The position numbers and the translations under genes were made by a program. DNA of 8,340 bases from the NCBI GenBank assembly GCA_035301625.1, contig DATGTW010000052.1, positions 1 through 8,340 on the forward strand, given 5' to 3'. This document shows positions 1-6,668 of the stretch, in pieces. A model generated the notes under the pieces. That model had not been told where the DNA came from, searched no databases, and saw only the letters and a program-made list of their open reading frames with translations. Position 1 is the stretch's first letter; every line of letters begins with the position of its first letter. The DNA comes from Paenalcaligenes sp035301625 (GTDB lineage Bacteria; Pseudomonadota; Gammaproteobacteria; Burkholderiales; Burkholderiaceae_B).

Positions 1-12
1 CTTTTTATTTTG

Positions 13-21
13 TGCTATAGT
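13..21 (+). promoter_or_regulatory. extended -10 promoter element of tRNA-His
   Basis: TG-C-TATAGT is an extended -10 hexamer (hexamer at 16-21) placed about 20 bases before the tRNA 5' end, which leaves a short leader for RNase P to remove. The -35 region would lie at or beyond the window edge and cannot be judged. The call rests on motif match and position only. Confidence 0.5.
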
Positions 22-40
22 TACTTTTTTACGCAGTAGA

Positions 41-117
41 GGTGGCTGTAGCTCAGTTGGTAGAGCCCCGGATTGTGATTCCGGTTGTCGTGGGTTCGAG
101 TCCCATCAGTCACCCCA
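41..117 (+). tRNA. tRNA-His (anticodon GTG)
   Basis: Decodes histidine CAC/CAT codons. The anticodon GTG is at 75-77 in a seven-base loop closed by a CCGGA/TCCGG-type stem. The 7-bp acceptor (42-48 with 107-113, one G-T pair) is extended by the extra G at 41 facing the C discriminator at 114. This G-1:C73 pair is the identity mark of bacterial tRNA-His. The D arm (GCTCAGTTGGTAGAGC) and T arm (GGGTTCGAGTCCC) are canonical, and CCA is encoded at 115-117. It stands alone with its own -10 element upstream and a terminator a few bases downstream. Confidence 0.97.
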
Positions 118-122
118 AATTA

Positions 123-150
123 TCCTTCGCTATAGCGAGGGATTTTTTTT
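123..150 (+). terminator. intrinsic terminator of tRNA-His
   Basis: An 8-bp hairpin pairs 123-130 with 135-142 (one G-T pair) around a TATA loop and is followed directly by eight T residues at 143-150. It starts 5 bases after the tRNA CCA, so the tRNA-His transcript very probably ends here and does not read into cls. Confidence 0.9.
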
Positions 151-392
151 GCCCGAAATCTATAAAAAGCTACCGACACAAAAATACCCGGAAAAAATGT
201 TTTGCACATGTTCCGAGCGCAATGAGATATCAAAAAACAACTCTTGCAGGGCAATGAGCAACAACGTTCTCGCAAAGCAGCCAGACAAAGGCATGCAAAA
301 GCCCGAAAATAGGCATAAAACGTAAAAAAATTATGCAACGATGCTAAACTCTAGGTCTTAACAAGGCCAAAAGGCCACCCCAAACTTTTACA

Positions 393-1892
393 GTGACCTT
401 TTTACATCGTATGCACCTAGATCTGCCTGAACTTCATCGACTTCTCCAAGGTTTCTTCAGTGAATACTGGCCACACGTAGCTGCTATTTTGGGTCTTTTA
501 ATGGGTGTGACTGCGGCGATTCACGCAGCCATGTCCAAAAACGATGTGCGCGCTGCGATCAGTTGGGTCGGGGTCATTATCATGTCACCGCTATTGGGCC
601 CCATTCTGTACTTTGTGGCTGGCATCAACCGCATTAGAAAAAGCCAGATCTCAGAAGAGCGCGACAAACAGCTAAAATCATTTAGCAACTATCAATCACC
701 TCCTATCTCTGACCTGGCCCACCATATGGGCGAGCAATTCGAGCCCCTGCACATTTTGGGCGACAGGATCAGTCATTTCCAATTGCGTTCGGGCAATCGC
801 ATCGAAATGCTTAATGGAGGGGATGAGGCTTATCCGCGCATGCTACAAGCCATAGAAAACGCCCAAAAAACCATTGCTTTGCAAACCTACATTTTTGATA
901 ATGATCGCATGGGCCGGCAGTTTATTGATGCGCTAAAACGCGCCAAAGAACGCGGGGTTGTCATCAAGGTACTTATTGATGCTGTGGGTTCACGTTATTC
1001 ACGCCCTCCTAGCATTCGTTTACTTAGAAAGTACAAGATCCGTAGCGCTTTGTTCATGACAAACCCGTTTGGGATCAGGATGCCCTATGCCAATCTGCGC
1101 AGTCACCGCAAGGTATTGATCATCGACGGCAATAAAGGCTTTACGGGTGGTATGAATATTCGCGAAGGTTTTTGCAGCGAGTTCTCTGATAACAAGCCAG
1201 ATCAAGATACACATTTCAAAGTACAAGGCCCTATCGTCGCACAAATCCTGTCTGCTTTTGCCCATGATTGGGAGTTCACCACAAAAGAGGAATTGGATTA
1301 CAACCTATGGTTTGATGTTGACTTGGGGAATGCCCCTGAGCCTCATGTGCCAGCACGCTGCATTCGCTCTGGACCCGATCGCTTTTTAGCCAGCACGCAC
1401 AATATGCTTTTGGGTGCCATCGCTGTTGCCAAACGCCACATACGCATACAGTCTCCCTATTTCATCCCTGATTTAGTTCTTATTGGCGCCCTGAACACAG
1501 CCGCACGCAGGGGGGTGCAGGTAGATATTGTGATTCCCAAGAAAAATAACTTAAAGCTCGTTGACTATGCGATGACTGCACAGCTCGATCAGATCATCTG
1601 CAGCGGCTGCCGTGTCTGGCACGCTACGGGTAATTTCAATCACTCTAAATTGCTGACTATTGATGGTGCCTGGAGCTATGTAGGCTCATCCAATATTGAC
1701 GCACGCAGTTTACGCTTGAATTTTGAACTGGATATTGAAGTCTATAGCCACAACCTGGCCAAAGAAATAGAAAATAAAATAGACCGGGAAATCGAAACGG
1801 CCGAGCCAGTCACGCTAGAGAATTTAGAGAAAATACCCTTTAGAAAAAAGCTGCGTAATCGCATTATTTGGCTGGCTAGCCCATACCTATAA
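393..1892 (+). CDS. cls: cardiolipin synthase (phospholipase D superfamily)
   Basis: Makes cardiolipin in the inner membrane by transferring a phosphatidyl group between phospholipid molecules (two phosphatidylglycerols in the classical ClsA reaction). The 499-residue protein has two N-terminal hydrophobic segments (about 26-46 and 55-77), as in the cardiolipin synthase N-terminal domain. Two PLD catalytic HxKx4D motifs follow: H238/K240/D245 (SHRKVLIID) and H417/K419/D424 (NHSKLLTID). The SPYFIPD stretch (354-360) is also typical of the family, and the length matches ClsA-type enzymes (near 480-500). The start is uncertain: this is a GTG, an in-frame ATG lies at 411, and neither has a good Shine-Dalgarno (AAAAGG at 369-374 is 18 bases from the GTG). 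An in-frame TAA at 345 limits any extension. The 242 bp between the tRNA-His terminator and this start hold no convincing promoter or gene. It is convergent with the following tRNA-Arg. Confidence 0.93.
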   Translation: MTFLHRMHLDLPELHRLLQGFFSEYWPHVAAILGLLMGVTAAIHAAMSKNDVRAAISWVGVIIMSPLLGPILYFVAGINRIRKSQISEERDKQLKSFSNYQSPPISDLAHHMGEQFEPLHILGDRISHFQLRSGNRIEMLNGGDEAYPRMLQAIENAQKTIALQTYIFDNDRMGRQFIDALKRAKERGVVIKVLIDAVGSRYSRPPSIRLLRKYKIRSALFMTNPFGIRMPYANLRSHRKVLIIDGNKGFTGGMNIREGFCSEFSDNKPDQDTHFKVQGPIVAQILSAFAHDWEFTTKEELDYNLWFDVDLGNAPEPHVPARCIRSGPDRFLASTHNMLLGAIAVAKRHIRIQSPYFIPDLVLIGALNTAARRGVQVDIVIPKKNNLKLVDYAMTAQLDQIICSGCRVWHATGNFNHSKLLTIDGAWSYVGSSNIDARSLRLNFELDIEVYSHNLAKEIENKIDREIETAEPVTLENLEKIPFRKKLRNRIIWLASPYL

Positions 1893-1906
1893 GAAAGGTT
1901 GGCCTC

Positions 1907-1983
1907 TGGCGTGCCCGGCAGGATTCGAACCTGCGACCGACTGCTTAGAAGGCAGTTGCTCTATCCAGCTGAGCTACGGGCAC
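1907..1983 (-). tRNA. tRNA-Arg (anticodon TCT)
   Basis: Decodes the rare arginine codons AGA/AGG. On the - strand the acceptor GTGCCCG (1983-1977) pairs perfectly with CGGGCAC (1917-1911). The anticodon loop CTTCTAA is closed by ACTGC/GCAGT, with TCT at 1949-1947. The T loop GGTTCGAATCC-type arm is canonical, the discriminator is G, and CCA is encoded (1909-1907). The gene points at the 3' end of cls, with only 14 bp between the cls stop and the tRNA 3' end, and I see no T-tailed hairpin just downstream. Confidence 0.97.
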
Positions 1984-2002
1984 CAGAAAAGAATAGTCTA
2001 GC

Positions 2003-2008
2003 ATTATA
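2003..2008 (-). promoter_or_regulatory. -10 hexamer of the tRNA-Arg promoter
   Basis: A perfect TATAAT on the - strand ends 19 bases before the tRNA-Arg 5' end, giving a start site about 10-14 bases upstream of the mature tRNA. No good TTGACA-like hexamer is found at 16-18 bp spacing, so the -35 match is weak. It suggests the tRNA is transcribed independently of the deacetylase gene upstream on the same strand. Confidence 0.6.
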
Positions 2009-2094
2009 TACCAAGCCAAAACCAGAGGCTAGGGTTTTTCCTGCAATAACGTCTTTTAAAAATACCGTGCAATCGTTTTGGGTTATGAACGCCT

Positions 2095-2823
2095 TTACCA
2101 ATAAATTGTTCGTGCTTTATCAGATAGCTTTGTGAGGGTTTTTTGGTAAAAGCGCAACAAATGGTTAGAGCGAATGATACTGACTCGCGGTAAAGCCCAA
2201 ATATTATCCTCTGCCCGTGCCAATCCCTTGTGTGTGGCCACAGCCCACTGATAACCTGCTTGTTTAACAGAATCAATTGCTTGCTCGTCAATATCCCCAT
2301 AGGGATAGCAAAATGAATCTACAGACGCGCCTAGTAATTGCTCGAGGTAATCTTTGGAGCGCTCTAATTCATCACGCTGTGCATCAGGCGACGCCTGAGA
2401 TAAATACACGTGATTACACGTATGTGACCCTATTTCAAAGCCCTCTTCATGCCATTGGCGAATTTGGGCATCTGTCATCAACTGCGCGGGAAGTTTACTC
2501 TTGGCCAGCATCCAGCGATTCACATCGCCCACCAAATCTGTCACGATAAAATTTGTCGCGCTAAAGCCCAGCTTTTTCAGTATGGGACGGGCATTTTCGA
2601 AGACGTTTTCATAGCCATCATCAAAGGTCAGTATCACAACCTTGCCTTGCTTTTCCCCACGAATATAAGGGATGCCCTCTTTTAAAGAAACCCCACGATA
2701 ACCCAAACGGCTGAGTAAAATCATTTGATTGGCAAAGCGTCGTGGGTGCACAGTTGCACCCCGTAAATAAGAACCACGGGCGGGTGGAATCCCGATCTGG
2801 TGATACATCAAAATGGGAACCAT
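2095..2823 (-). CDS. polysaccharide deacetylase family protein (NodB homology domain)
   Basis: A predicted metal-dependent carbohydrate esterase family 4 enzyme that would remove N- or O-acetyl groups from a glycan; the substrate is unknown. The 242 residues carry the NodB motifs in order: TFDDG at 66-70 (D68 likely catalytic base, D69 metal ligand), SHTCNH with metal-ligand histidines H134 and H138, YPYGD at 173-177, and LPRVSI with R213. The opening VPILMYHQIG is common in the family. There is no signal peptide or membrane segment, and an in-frame TGA (2832-2830) three codons upstream of the ATG rules out a longer N-terminus. An AAAAGG lies 11 bases before the ATG, a rather long spacing. 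It is divergent from tRNA-Pro and lies upstream of tRNA-Arg on the same strand. A glycan or other small amide substrate acted on in the cytoplasm cannot be excluded. Confidence 0.88.
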   Translation of the reverse strand: MVPILMYHQIGIPPARGSYLRGATVHPRRFANQMILLSRLGYRGVSLKEGIPYIRGEKQGKVVILTFDDGYENVFENARPILKKLGFSATNFIVTDLVGDVNRWMLAKSKLPAQLMTDAQIRQWHEEGFEIGSHTCNHVYLSQASPDAQRDELERSKDYLEQLLGASVDSFCYPYGDIDEQAIDSVKQAGYQWAVATHKGLARAEDNIWALPRVSIIRSNHLLRFYQKTLTKLSDKARTIYW

Positions 2824-2901
2824 ATCGCATCATACCTTTTAGATGAACTACATGAAGAGCTGAGCAAACTATCTATTAAAAATACATCCTTGAGTAGAGA
2901 C

Positions 2902-2930
2902 TTGCATTTTATACGAACCCTGCCTATAAT
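2902..2930 (+). promoter_or_regulatory. sigma-70 promoter of tRNA-Pro
   Basis: TTGCAT (2902-2907) and a perfect TATAAT (2925-2930) are separated by 17 bp, the ideal sigma-70 spacing. The predicted start near 2937 is only a few bases before the tRNA at 2940. This is the best-formed promoter I can see in the window. Confidence 0.85.
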
Positions 2931-2939
2931 ACTTTTTTT

Positions 2940-3016
<77 letters not shown>

Positions 3017-3033
3017 AATTTCTTATATAAAAC

Positions 3034-3069
3034 AAGGGCTTATGCAATCTTTTGCATCAGCCCTTTTTT
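3034..3069 (+). terminator. intrinsic terminator after tRNA-Pro, possibly bidirectional
   Basis: A long hairpin pairs 3034-3047 with 3052-3065, interrupted by one mismatch (3041/3058), with a four-base loop at 3048-3051. On the + strand it ends in six T residues (3064-3069), good for stopping the tRNA-Pro transcript. On the - strand the stem is followed by GTTTTAT, a weaker tract. It sits 36 bp beyond the stop of the solute-binding protein gene at 3105, so it may also end that transcript. Confidence 0.9.
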
Positions 3070-3104
3070 ATTGCCAGCACTGATGGGTAGTTTGGTAGAT
3101 CGGT

Positions 3105-3830
3105 TTACGGGGCCACCGTAGCTGCTGTTTGCTGACTGTTTTCTAATGCGGTAGCCACGAAGCCGCTAGACTTCATTTCAGCAATAAAAGTCTCTAAATA
3201 GGCATGTGCCGTTTTGCGGCCTTTGGGGACAGCCATTGCCTGCCGGATGCTGGTAAAGCTATCAGGCATTACTCGATAGCCTTGATGTGCTGCTGCGTAG
3301 GCCTCTAAGGGCTGTCGCACGCCTGCTGCGCAATCGGCCTCGCCATCGGCAAACAAACGTATGGCATCGGGCGAGGTCGCACCACGAACCAAAGTCGCAT
3401 GCTCGAGGTGTCGCGACAAAAACAAATCATAGGCAGCCCCTTTGCCCACTCCGATACGCATCCCCTCTCGGTCAAACTCCTTGACTGATTGCCAAGGATC
3501 ATTTTCATTGACCATATAGGTGCCCTCGATTAGTACATAGGGCTCGGTAAACTCTACGGCCTCGGCACGGCGCGGATCAACGGCCATAAAGGCCAGATCC
3601 CAAACACCATCAGAGACAGCCTCGAAAACCTTGCCTGCAGCATCAAAGCTCAAAAACCGAAGTTCCAAGCCTAAACGTTTGGCCAGCTCGCGCGCTAAAT
3701 CTGCAGAAACACCTTGGGGTTCGGGCGTATCAGGATGACGCTGTGCTAAGACTGGATTGCCATAATTGATGGCCACACGCAATACACCCGTGGGCGCCAA
3801 ATCAGTAATCACATTTTGGATATTGCTCAT
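3105..3830 (-). CDS. family-3 solute-binding protein without signal peptide
   Basis: A 241-residue protein with the fold signature of the SBP_bac_3 amino-acid-binding family: TGVLRVAINYGNP at about 14-26, the domain-1 helix GVSADLARELAKRLG at 40-54, and the DPRRAEAVEFTEPY stretch at 85-98, which in relatives carries the carboxylate-binding arginine. The ligand cannot be told. Family members are normally periplasmic, but this one starts MSNIQNVITDLAPTG with no hydrophobic leader. The start is well fixed: CAGGAG is 6 bases upstream, and an in-frame TAA lies 13 codons upstream with no ATG, GTG or TTG between. No permease or ATPase for amino acids is next to it. It follows pstB on the same strand after 134 bp, so it may be a separate unit. 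Sampled blocks inside it are 60-63 % G+C, richer than sampled Pst and cls blocks. It may act as a cytoplasmic sensor or as an enzyme; some family-3-like proteins, such as cyclohexadienyl dehydratase, are enzymes. This is speculation. Confidence 0.85.
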   Translation of the reverse strand: MSNIQNVITDLAPTGVLRVAINYGNPVLAQRHPDTPEPQGVSADLARELAKRLGLELRFLSFDAAGKVFEAVSDGVWDLAFMAVDPRRAEAVEFTEPYVLIEGTYMVNENDPWQSVKEFDREGMRIGVGKGAAYDLFLSRHLEHATLVRGATSPDAIRLFADGEADCAAGVRQPLEAYAAAHQGYRVMPDSFTSIRQAMAVPKGRKTAHAYLETFIAEMKSSGFVATALENSQQTAATVAP

Positions 3831-3836
3831 GCACTG

Positions 3837-3842
3837 CTCCTG
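3837..3842 (-). promoter_or_regulatory. Shine-Dalgarno of the solute-binding protein gene
   Basis: CAGGAG on the - strand, 6 bases before the ATG at 3830. It is one of the best ribosome binding sites in the window and it fixes the start that leaves the protein without a signal peptide. Confidence 0.75.
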
Positions 3843-3964
3843 TATTTCCTGTGCTATCAGTATTTTTTAGTAGGCAATGAATGCTTGAATAGAACACCTC
3901 TATGATACATTCATTTGCGCTTATTCACTGTGCATGTATTTGAAATCGAACCAGGTCCTGTAGG

Positions 3965-4771
3965 CTAACCAAAGCGGCCCGTGATGTATTCTTCGGTTTC
4001 TTTGCGGCCAGGGTTCACAAAAATCTGATCTGTTTTGCCAAATTCGATGAGCTCACCCATATACATATAGGCGGTATAGTCAGAGCATCGTGCCGCTTGT
4101 TGCATGTTGTGGGTCACGATTACAACGGTATAGTCACTTTTAAGTTCGGCGATCAGTTCTTCGATTTTGGCGGTTGAAATAGGATCCAAAGCAGAACAAG
4201 GCTCGTCTAACAAAAGCACCTCGGGCTTAATGGCAATTCCCCTAGCAATACATAAACGTTGCTGCTGCCCACCGGACAACCCATTTCCGCTTTGATGCAA
4301 TTTATCTTTGACCTCATTCCACAAAGCCGCTTTGGTCAGCGCCCATTCCACGCGTTCGTCCATTTCCCCCTTGCTTAGGCGCTCAAATAAACGCACACCA
4401 AAGGCAATATTGTCATAAATACTCATGGGAAAAGGGGTTGGCTTTTGAAACACCATGCCCACCTTGGCGCGAATCAGGGAAATATCCAGTTTAGAGGTCA
4501 GTAGATCTTCACCATCCAGCAGTATTTGCCCCTCGGCACGCTGTCCTGGATAAAGCTCGAACATGCGATTTAATGTGCGTAAAAGAGTGGACTTACCGCA
4601 CCCAGATGGGCCAATAAATGCAGTAACCTTGTTTTCTTTAACAAACATATTTATATTTTTGAGCGCATGAAATTGGCCATAATAAAAATTGAGGTCTTTA
4701 ACCTCTATTTTTATATTTGCCGCATCCTGTCGGTGAGCCGAGGCAGGTGTATTTTCAAATGGATGACTCAT
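3965..4771 (-). CDS. pstB: phosphate ABC transporter ATP-binding protein PstB
   Basis: The cytoplasmic ATPase that powers phosphate uptake through PstCA. The 268-residue protein shows the full ABC set: Walker A GPSGCGKST (54-62), Q-loop glutamine Q109 (VFQKPTPFPMS), signature LSGGQQQR (165-172), Walker B VLLLDEP with catalytic E190, D-loop SALDP and H-loop H221. The KPTPFPMSIYDN and GLSGGQQQRLCIAR stretches are characteristic of PstB rather than of other ABC ATPases. The length is near that of PstB in general (about 257), with a slightly longer polar N-terminus. AGGG lies 7 bases before the ATG. It is the last gene of the pst run, 47 bp after pstA, and that gap contains a hairpin. No phoU follows; the next gene downstream is a solute-binding protein. 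Apart from the pstA-pstB hairpin, I see no clear intrinsic terminator right after it. Confidence 0.97.
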   Translation of the reverse strand: MSHPFENTPASAHRQDAANIKIEVKDLNFYYGQFHALKNINMFVKENKVTAFIGPSGCGKSTLLRTLNRMFELYPGQRAEGQILLDGEDLLTSKLDISLIRAKVGMVFQKPTPFPMSIYDNIAFGVRLFERLSKGEMDERVEWALTKAALWNEVKDKLHQSGNGLSGGQQQRLCIARGIAIKPEVLLLDEPCSALDPISTAKIEELIAELKSDYTVVIVTHNMQQAARCSDYTAYMYMGELIEFGKTDQIFVNPGRKETEEYITGRFG

Positions 4772-4782
4772 TTTTTTGCCCT

Positions 4783-4814
4783 AAAAAACTTGGTATGGGT
4801 ACTGAGCCCATGCC
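4783..4814 (-). terminator. intercistronic hairpin with T tract between pstA and pstB
   Basis: On the - strand GGCATGGG (4814-4807) pairs with CCCATACC (4799-4792, one G-T pair) around a seven-base loop, then AAG and six T residues (4788-4783). It begins 5 bases after the pstA stop and lies just ahead of the pstB Shine-Dalgarno. Its shape is that of a modest intrinsic terminator. Because pstB needs the operon promoter, it more likely causes partial termination or protects the upstream mRNA end. Confidence 0.6.
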
Positions 4815-4818
4815 GTAT

Positions 4819-5685
4819 TTATTTCTTTCTAAACCAAACGCGCGCGAGAATATTTAACAACAACACAAATAATGTAATCAGCGCGGCCCCTGCCCAGGCG
4901 AGCTGGTTCCAATCTTTGAACGGACTGGCTGCAAATTGGAAAATGACCACAGGTAAATTAGCCATAGGTTCGTTCATGTTCAAGGTTAAAAACTGATTGT
5001 TTAATGCAGTAAAGAGCAACGGTGCAGTCTCGCCAGCGATGCGCGCAATAGCGAGCAAAGCACCAGTAATAATGCCCGAGCGTGCTGCCCGATAACAAAT
5101 CATCGTTACGATGCGCCACTGTGGGCAACCTAAAGCTGCAGCTGCTTCGCGCAAACTATTGGGTACCAGTGTCAACATATTATCTGTCGAGCGCACCACT
5201 ACAGGGATGACAATGATGGCCAAAGCAAAAGCACCTGCCCAACCCGAGTGATGACCCACCTGAACCACATAAACGGTATATATAAATAGACCTATCACTA
5301 TCGAGGGGGCAGACAACAATACATCATTCAGAAAACGCGTCGTCGGTGCAAGCCAACCTCGATTGCCATATTCGGCCAGATAAGTGCCCGCCAGGATACC
5401 TATGGGTGTGCCGACTAAAGTCCCCACCCCAGACATCATCAAACTACCTAAAATAGCATTCAACAAGCCGCCTGCAGCCCCAGGAGGGGGAGTAGATTCG
5501 GTAAACAAGGTCCAAGACAAAGCCGCTGCCCCTTTATACAGCAGCGTCAAAATAATCCAAAACAACCAAAACAACCCAAATAACACGGCCAAGGCAGCAA
5601 CAAACAGCATCACTTTATTGAGCCGCTGACGTCGTCGGTAAATTGGGTTGGTGAGTTGAATAGTATGCGTTTGAGTCGTGCGCAT
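4819..5685 (-). CDS. pstA: phosphate ABC transporter permease PstA
   Basis: One of the two inner-membrane permease subunits of the high-affinity phosphate transporter, paired with PstC. The 288-residue protein fits a six-segment BPD_transp_1 permease: a first segment at about 25-50, further ones near 73-101, 124-143, 148-168 and 204-225, and the last at 262-285. The cytoplasmic EAA loop that contacts PstB is seen as LREAAAALGCPQWRIV (178-193). RIAGETAPLLF (215-225) is a PstA hallmark. A short polar N-terminus ending in YRRRQRLNK precedes the first membrane segment, in line with the positive-inside rule. The gene starts 14 bp after the pstC stop with a G-rich ribosome site (GCGGGGGT), so the two are co-transcribed and probably translationally linked. 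Confidence 0.96.
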   Translation of the reverse strand: MRTTQTHTIQLTNPIYRRRQRLNKVMLFVAALAVLFGLFWLFWIILTLLYKGAAALSWTLFTESTPPPGAAGGLLNAILGSLMMSGVGTLVGTPIGILAGTYLAEYGNRGWLAPTTRFLNDVLLSAPSIVIGLFIYTVYVVQVGHHSGWAGAFALAIIVIPVVVRSTDNMLTLVPNSLREAAAALGCPQWRIVTMICYRAARSGIITGALLAIARIAGETAPLLFTALNNQFLTLNMNEPMANLPVVIFQFAASPFKDWNQLAWAGAALITLFVLLLNILARVWFRKK

Positions 5686-5699
5686 GATTTACCCCCGCT

Positions 5700-6638
5700 T
5701 TAAACCTTGAGGCCTTCTTGTTTGGCCAAACGCATGACCAAAAACTTGGATAAGGCCAACACTACAGCAGTAATCAAAAAGAGCATTAACCCAAGCTCTA
5801 AAAGGGCTGCTTTTTGTAGCCCGCCTGCTTCATTAAACTCATTCGCTAACGCAGAAGCAATGGAATTTGACGGGGAAAATAGCGATGAGGGCAATTGAAA
5901 GGCATTTCCAATTACAAAAGTCACTGCCATGGTCTCACCTAAGGCACGGCCCAAACCGAGCATAATGCCACCAATCACTCCATTGCGGGTAAAGGGCAGA
6001 ACAACCTTCCACATCACCTCCCAGATGGTACTGCCCAGTCCATAGGCAGACTCTTTGAGCATCGGGGGCACAGCTTCGAAAACATCCCGCATCACCGCCG
6101 TGATAAAAGGCGTAATCATGATGGACAGGATTAAACCTGCTGTGAATAAACCAATACCAAAGGGCGGCCCAGAAAAAATGGCATTGAGGACAGGAATCCC
6201 AGAAAACCAATCGATGATATAAGGCTGTACATTGCGCTGGAAAAGTGGCACAAAAACAAACAACCCCCACATGCCATAAATAATGGAAGGAATGGCTGCG
6301 AGCATCTCGATGGCAACGCCCAAAGGGCGCCGTAGCCAGACTGGTGCCAGCTCGGTCAGAAACATTGCGATACCAAACGATGCAGGAACGGCAATCAGTA
6401 AAGCAATCAACGAAGTCAGTATAGTACCAACCATAGGAACCAAGGCCCCATACTGATGGTTGACTGGGTCCCATTCGTTGGTCCACAAAAAGGAAAACCC
6501 AAAAGTCGCAATAGACTCCCGACTTTCATACAGCAGCGCCACAATAATTGCCAATAACAATAGAAACACAAAAAAGGCAAATGCGCGTGTGACGTTTTTA
6601 AAGAGGAAATCTAGAAAAACGTTTTGACTAGGCTTCAT
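5700..6638 (-). CDS. pstC: phosphate ABC transporter permease PstC
   Basis: Inner-membrane permease subunit forming the phosphate pathway with PstA. From the chosen ATG the protein has 312 residues. Family stretches include FLWTNEWDP (50-58), YGALVPMVGT (63-72), SFGIAMFLTELAP (87-99), AAIPSIIYGMWGLF (114-127), the EAA loop KESAYGLGSTIWEVMW (195-210) and GLGRALGETMAVT (228-240). They read closely on E. coli PstC as I remember it. Membrane segments lie near 18-37, 66-96, 108-132, 160-183, 222-248 and 275-303. In-frame TTG (6647) and GTG (6644) codons could add three residues. I prefer ATG 6638 because it gives a PstC-like N-terminus, although no start has a strong Shine-Dalgarno. The gene begins 30 bp after pstS, with no terminator between them. 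Confidence 0.96.
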   Translation of the reverse strand: MKPSQNVFLDFLFKNVTRAFAFFVFLLLLAIIVALLYESRESIATFGFSFLWTNEWDPVNHQYGALVPMVGTILTSLIALLIAVPASFGIAMFLTELAPVWLRRPLGVAIEMLAAIPSIIYGMWGLFVFVPLFQRNVQPYIIDWFSGIPVLNAIFSGPPFGIGLFTAGLILSIMITPFITAVMRDVFEAVPPMLKESAYGLGSTIWEVMWKVVLPFTRNGVIGGIMLGLGRALGETMAVTFVIGNAFQLPSSLFSPSNSIASALANEFNEAGGLQKAALLELGLMLFLITAVVLALSKFLVMRLAKQEGLKV

Positions 6639-6668
6639 GTGCACCAACGTTTGGATTCAGAGTTAACA

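Noticed and set aside
42..257. Open frame on the + strand starting inside tRNA-His
   Set aside because: It overlaps the tRNA and its terminator, the translation is low in complexity and has no family likeness, and there is no ribosome site.
2017..2039. Weak inverted repeat AAAACC/GGTTTT with T tract downstream of the deacetylase gene
   Set aside because: The stem is only six mostly A-T pairs with a nine-base loop, too weak to call a terminator.
1899..2135. Open frame on the + strand through tRNA-Arg
   Set aside because: The peptide (GRIRTCDRLLRRQLLYPAEL) is the usual false translation of the antisense of a tRNA.
2004..2300. 98-codon frame on the - strand overlapping the 3' end of the deacetylase gene
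   Set aside because: It is a shifted frame of the deacetylase, with no ribosome site and no recognisable features. The NodB frame is intact to its own stop.
5935..6486. 183-codon open frame on the - strand inside pstC
   Set aside because: It is an alternative frame of a well-supported gene, rich in Cys, Trp and His as out-of-frame membrane-protein codons often are.
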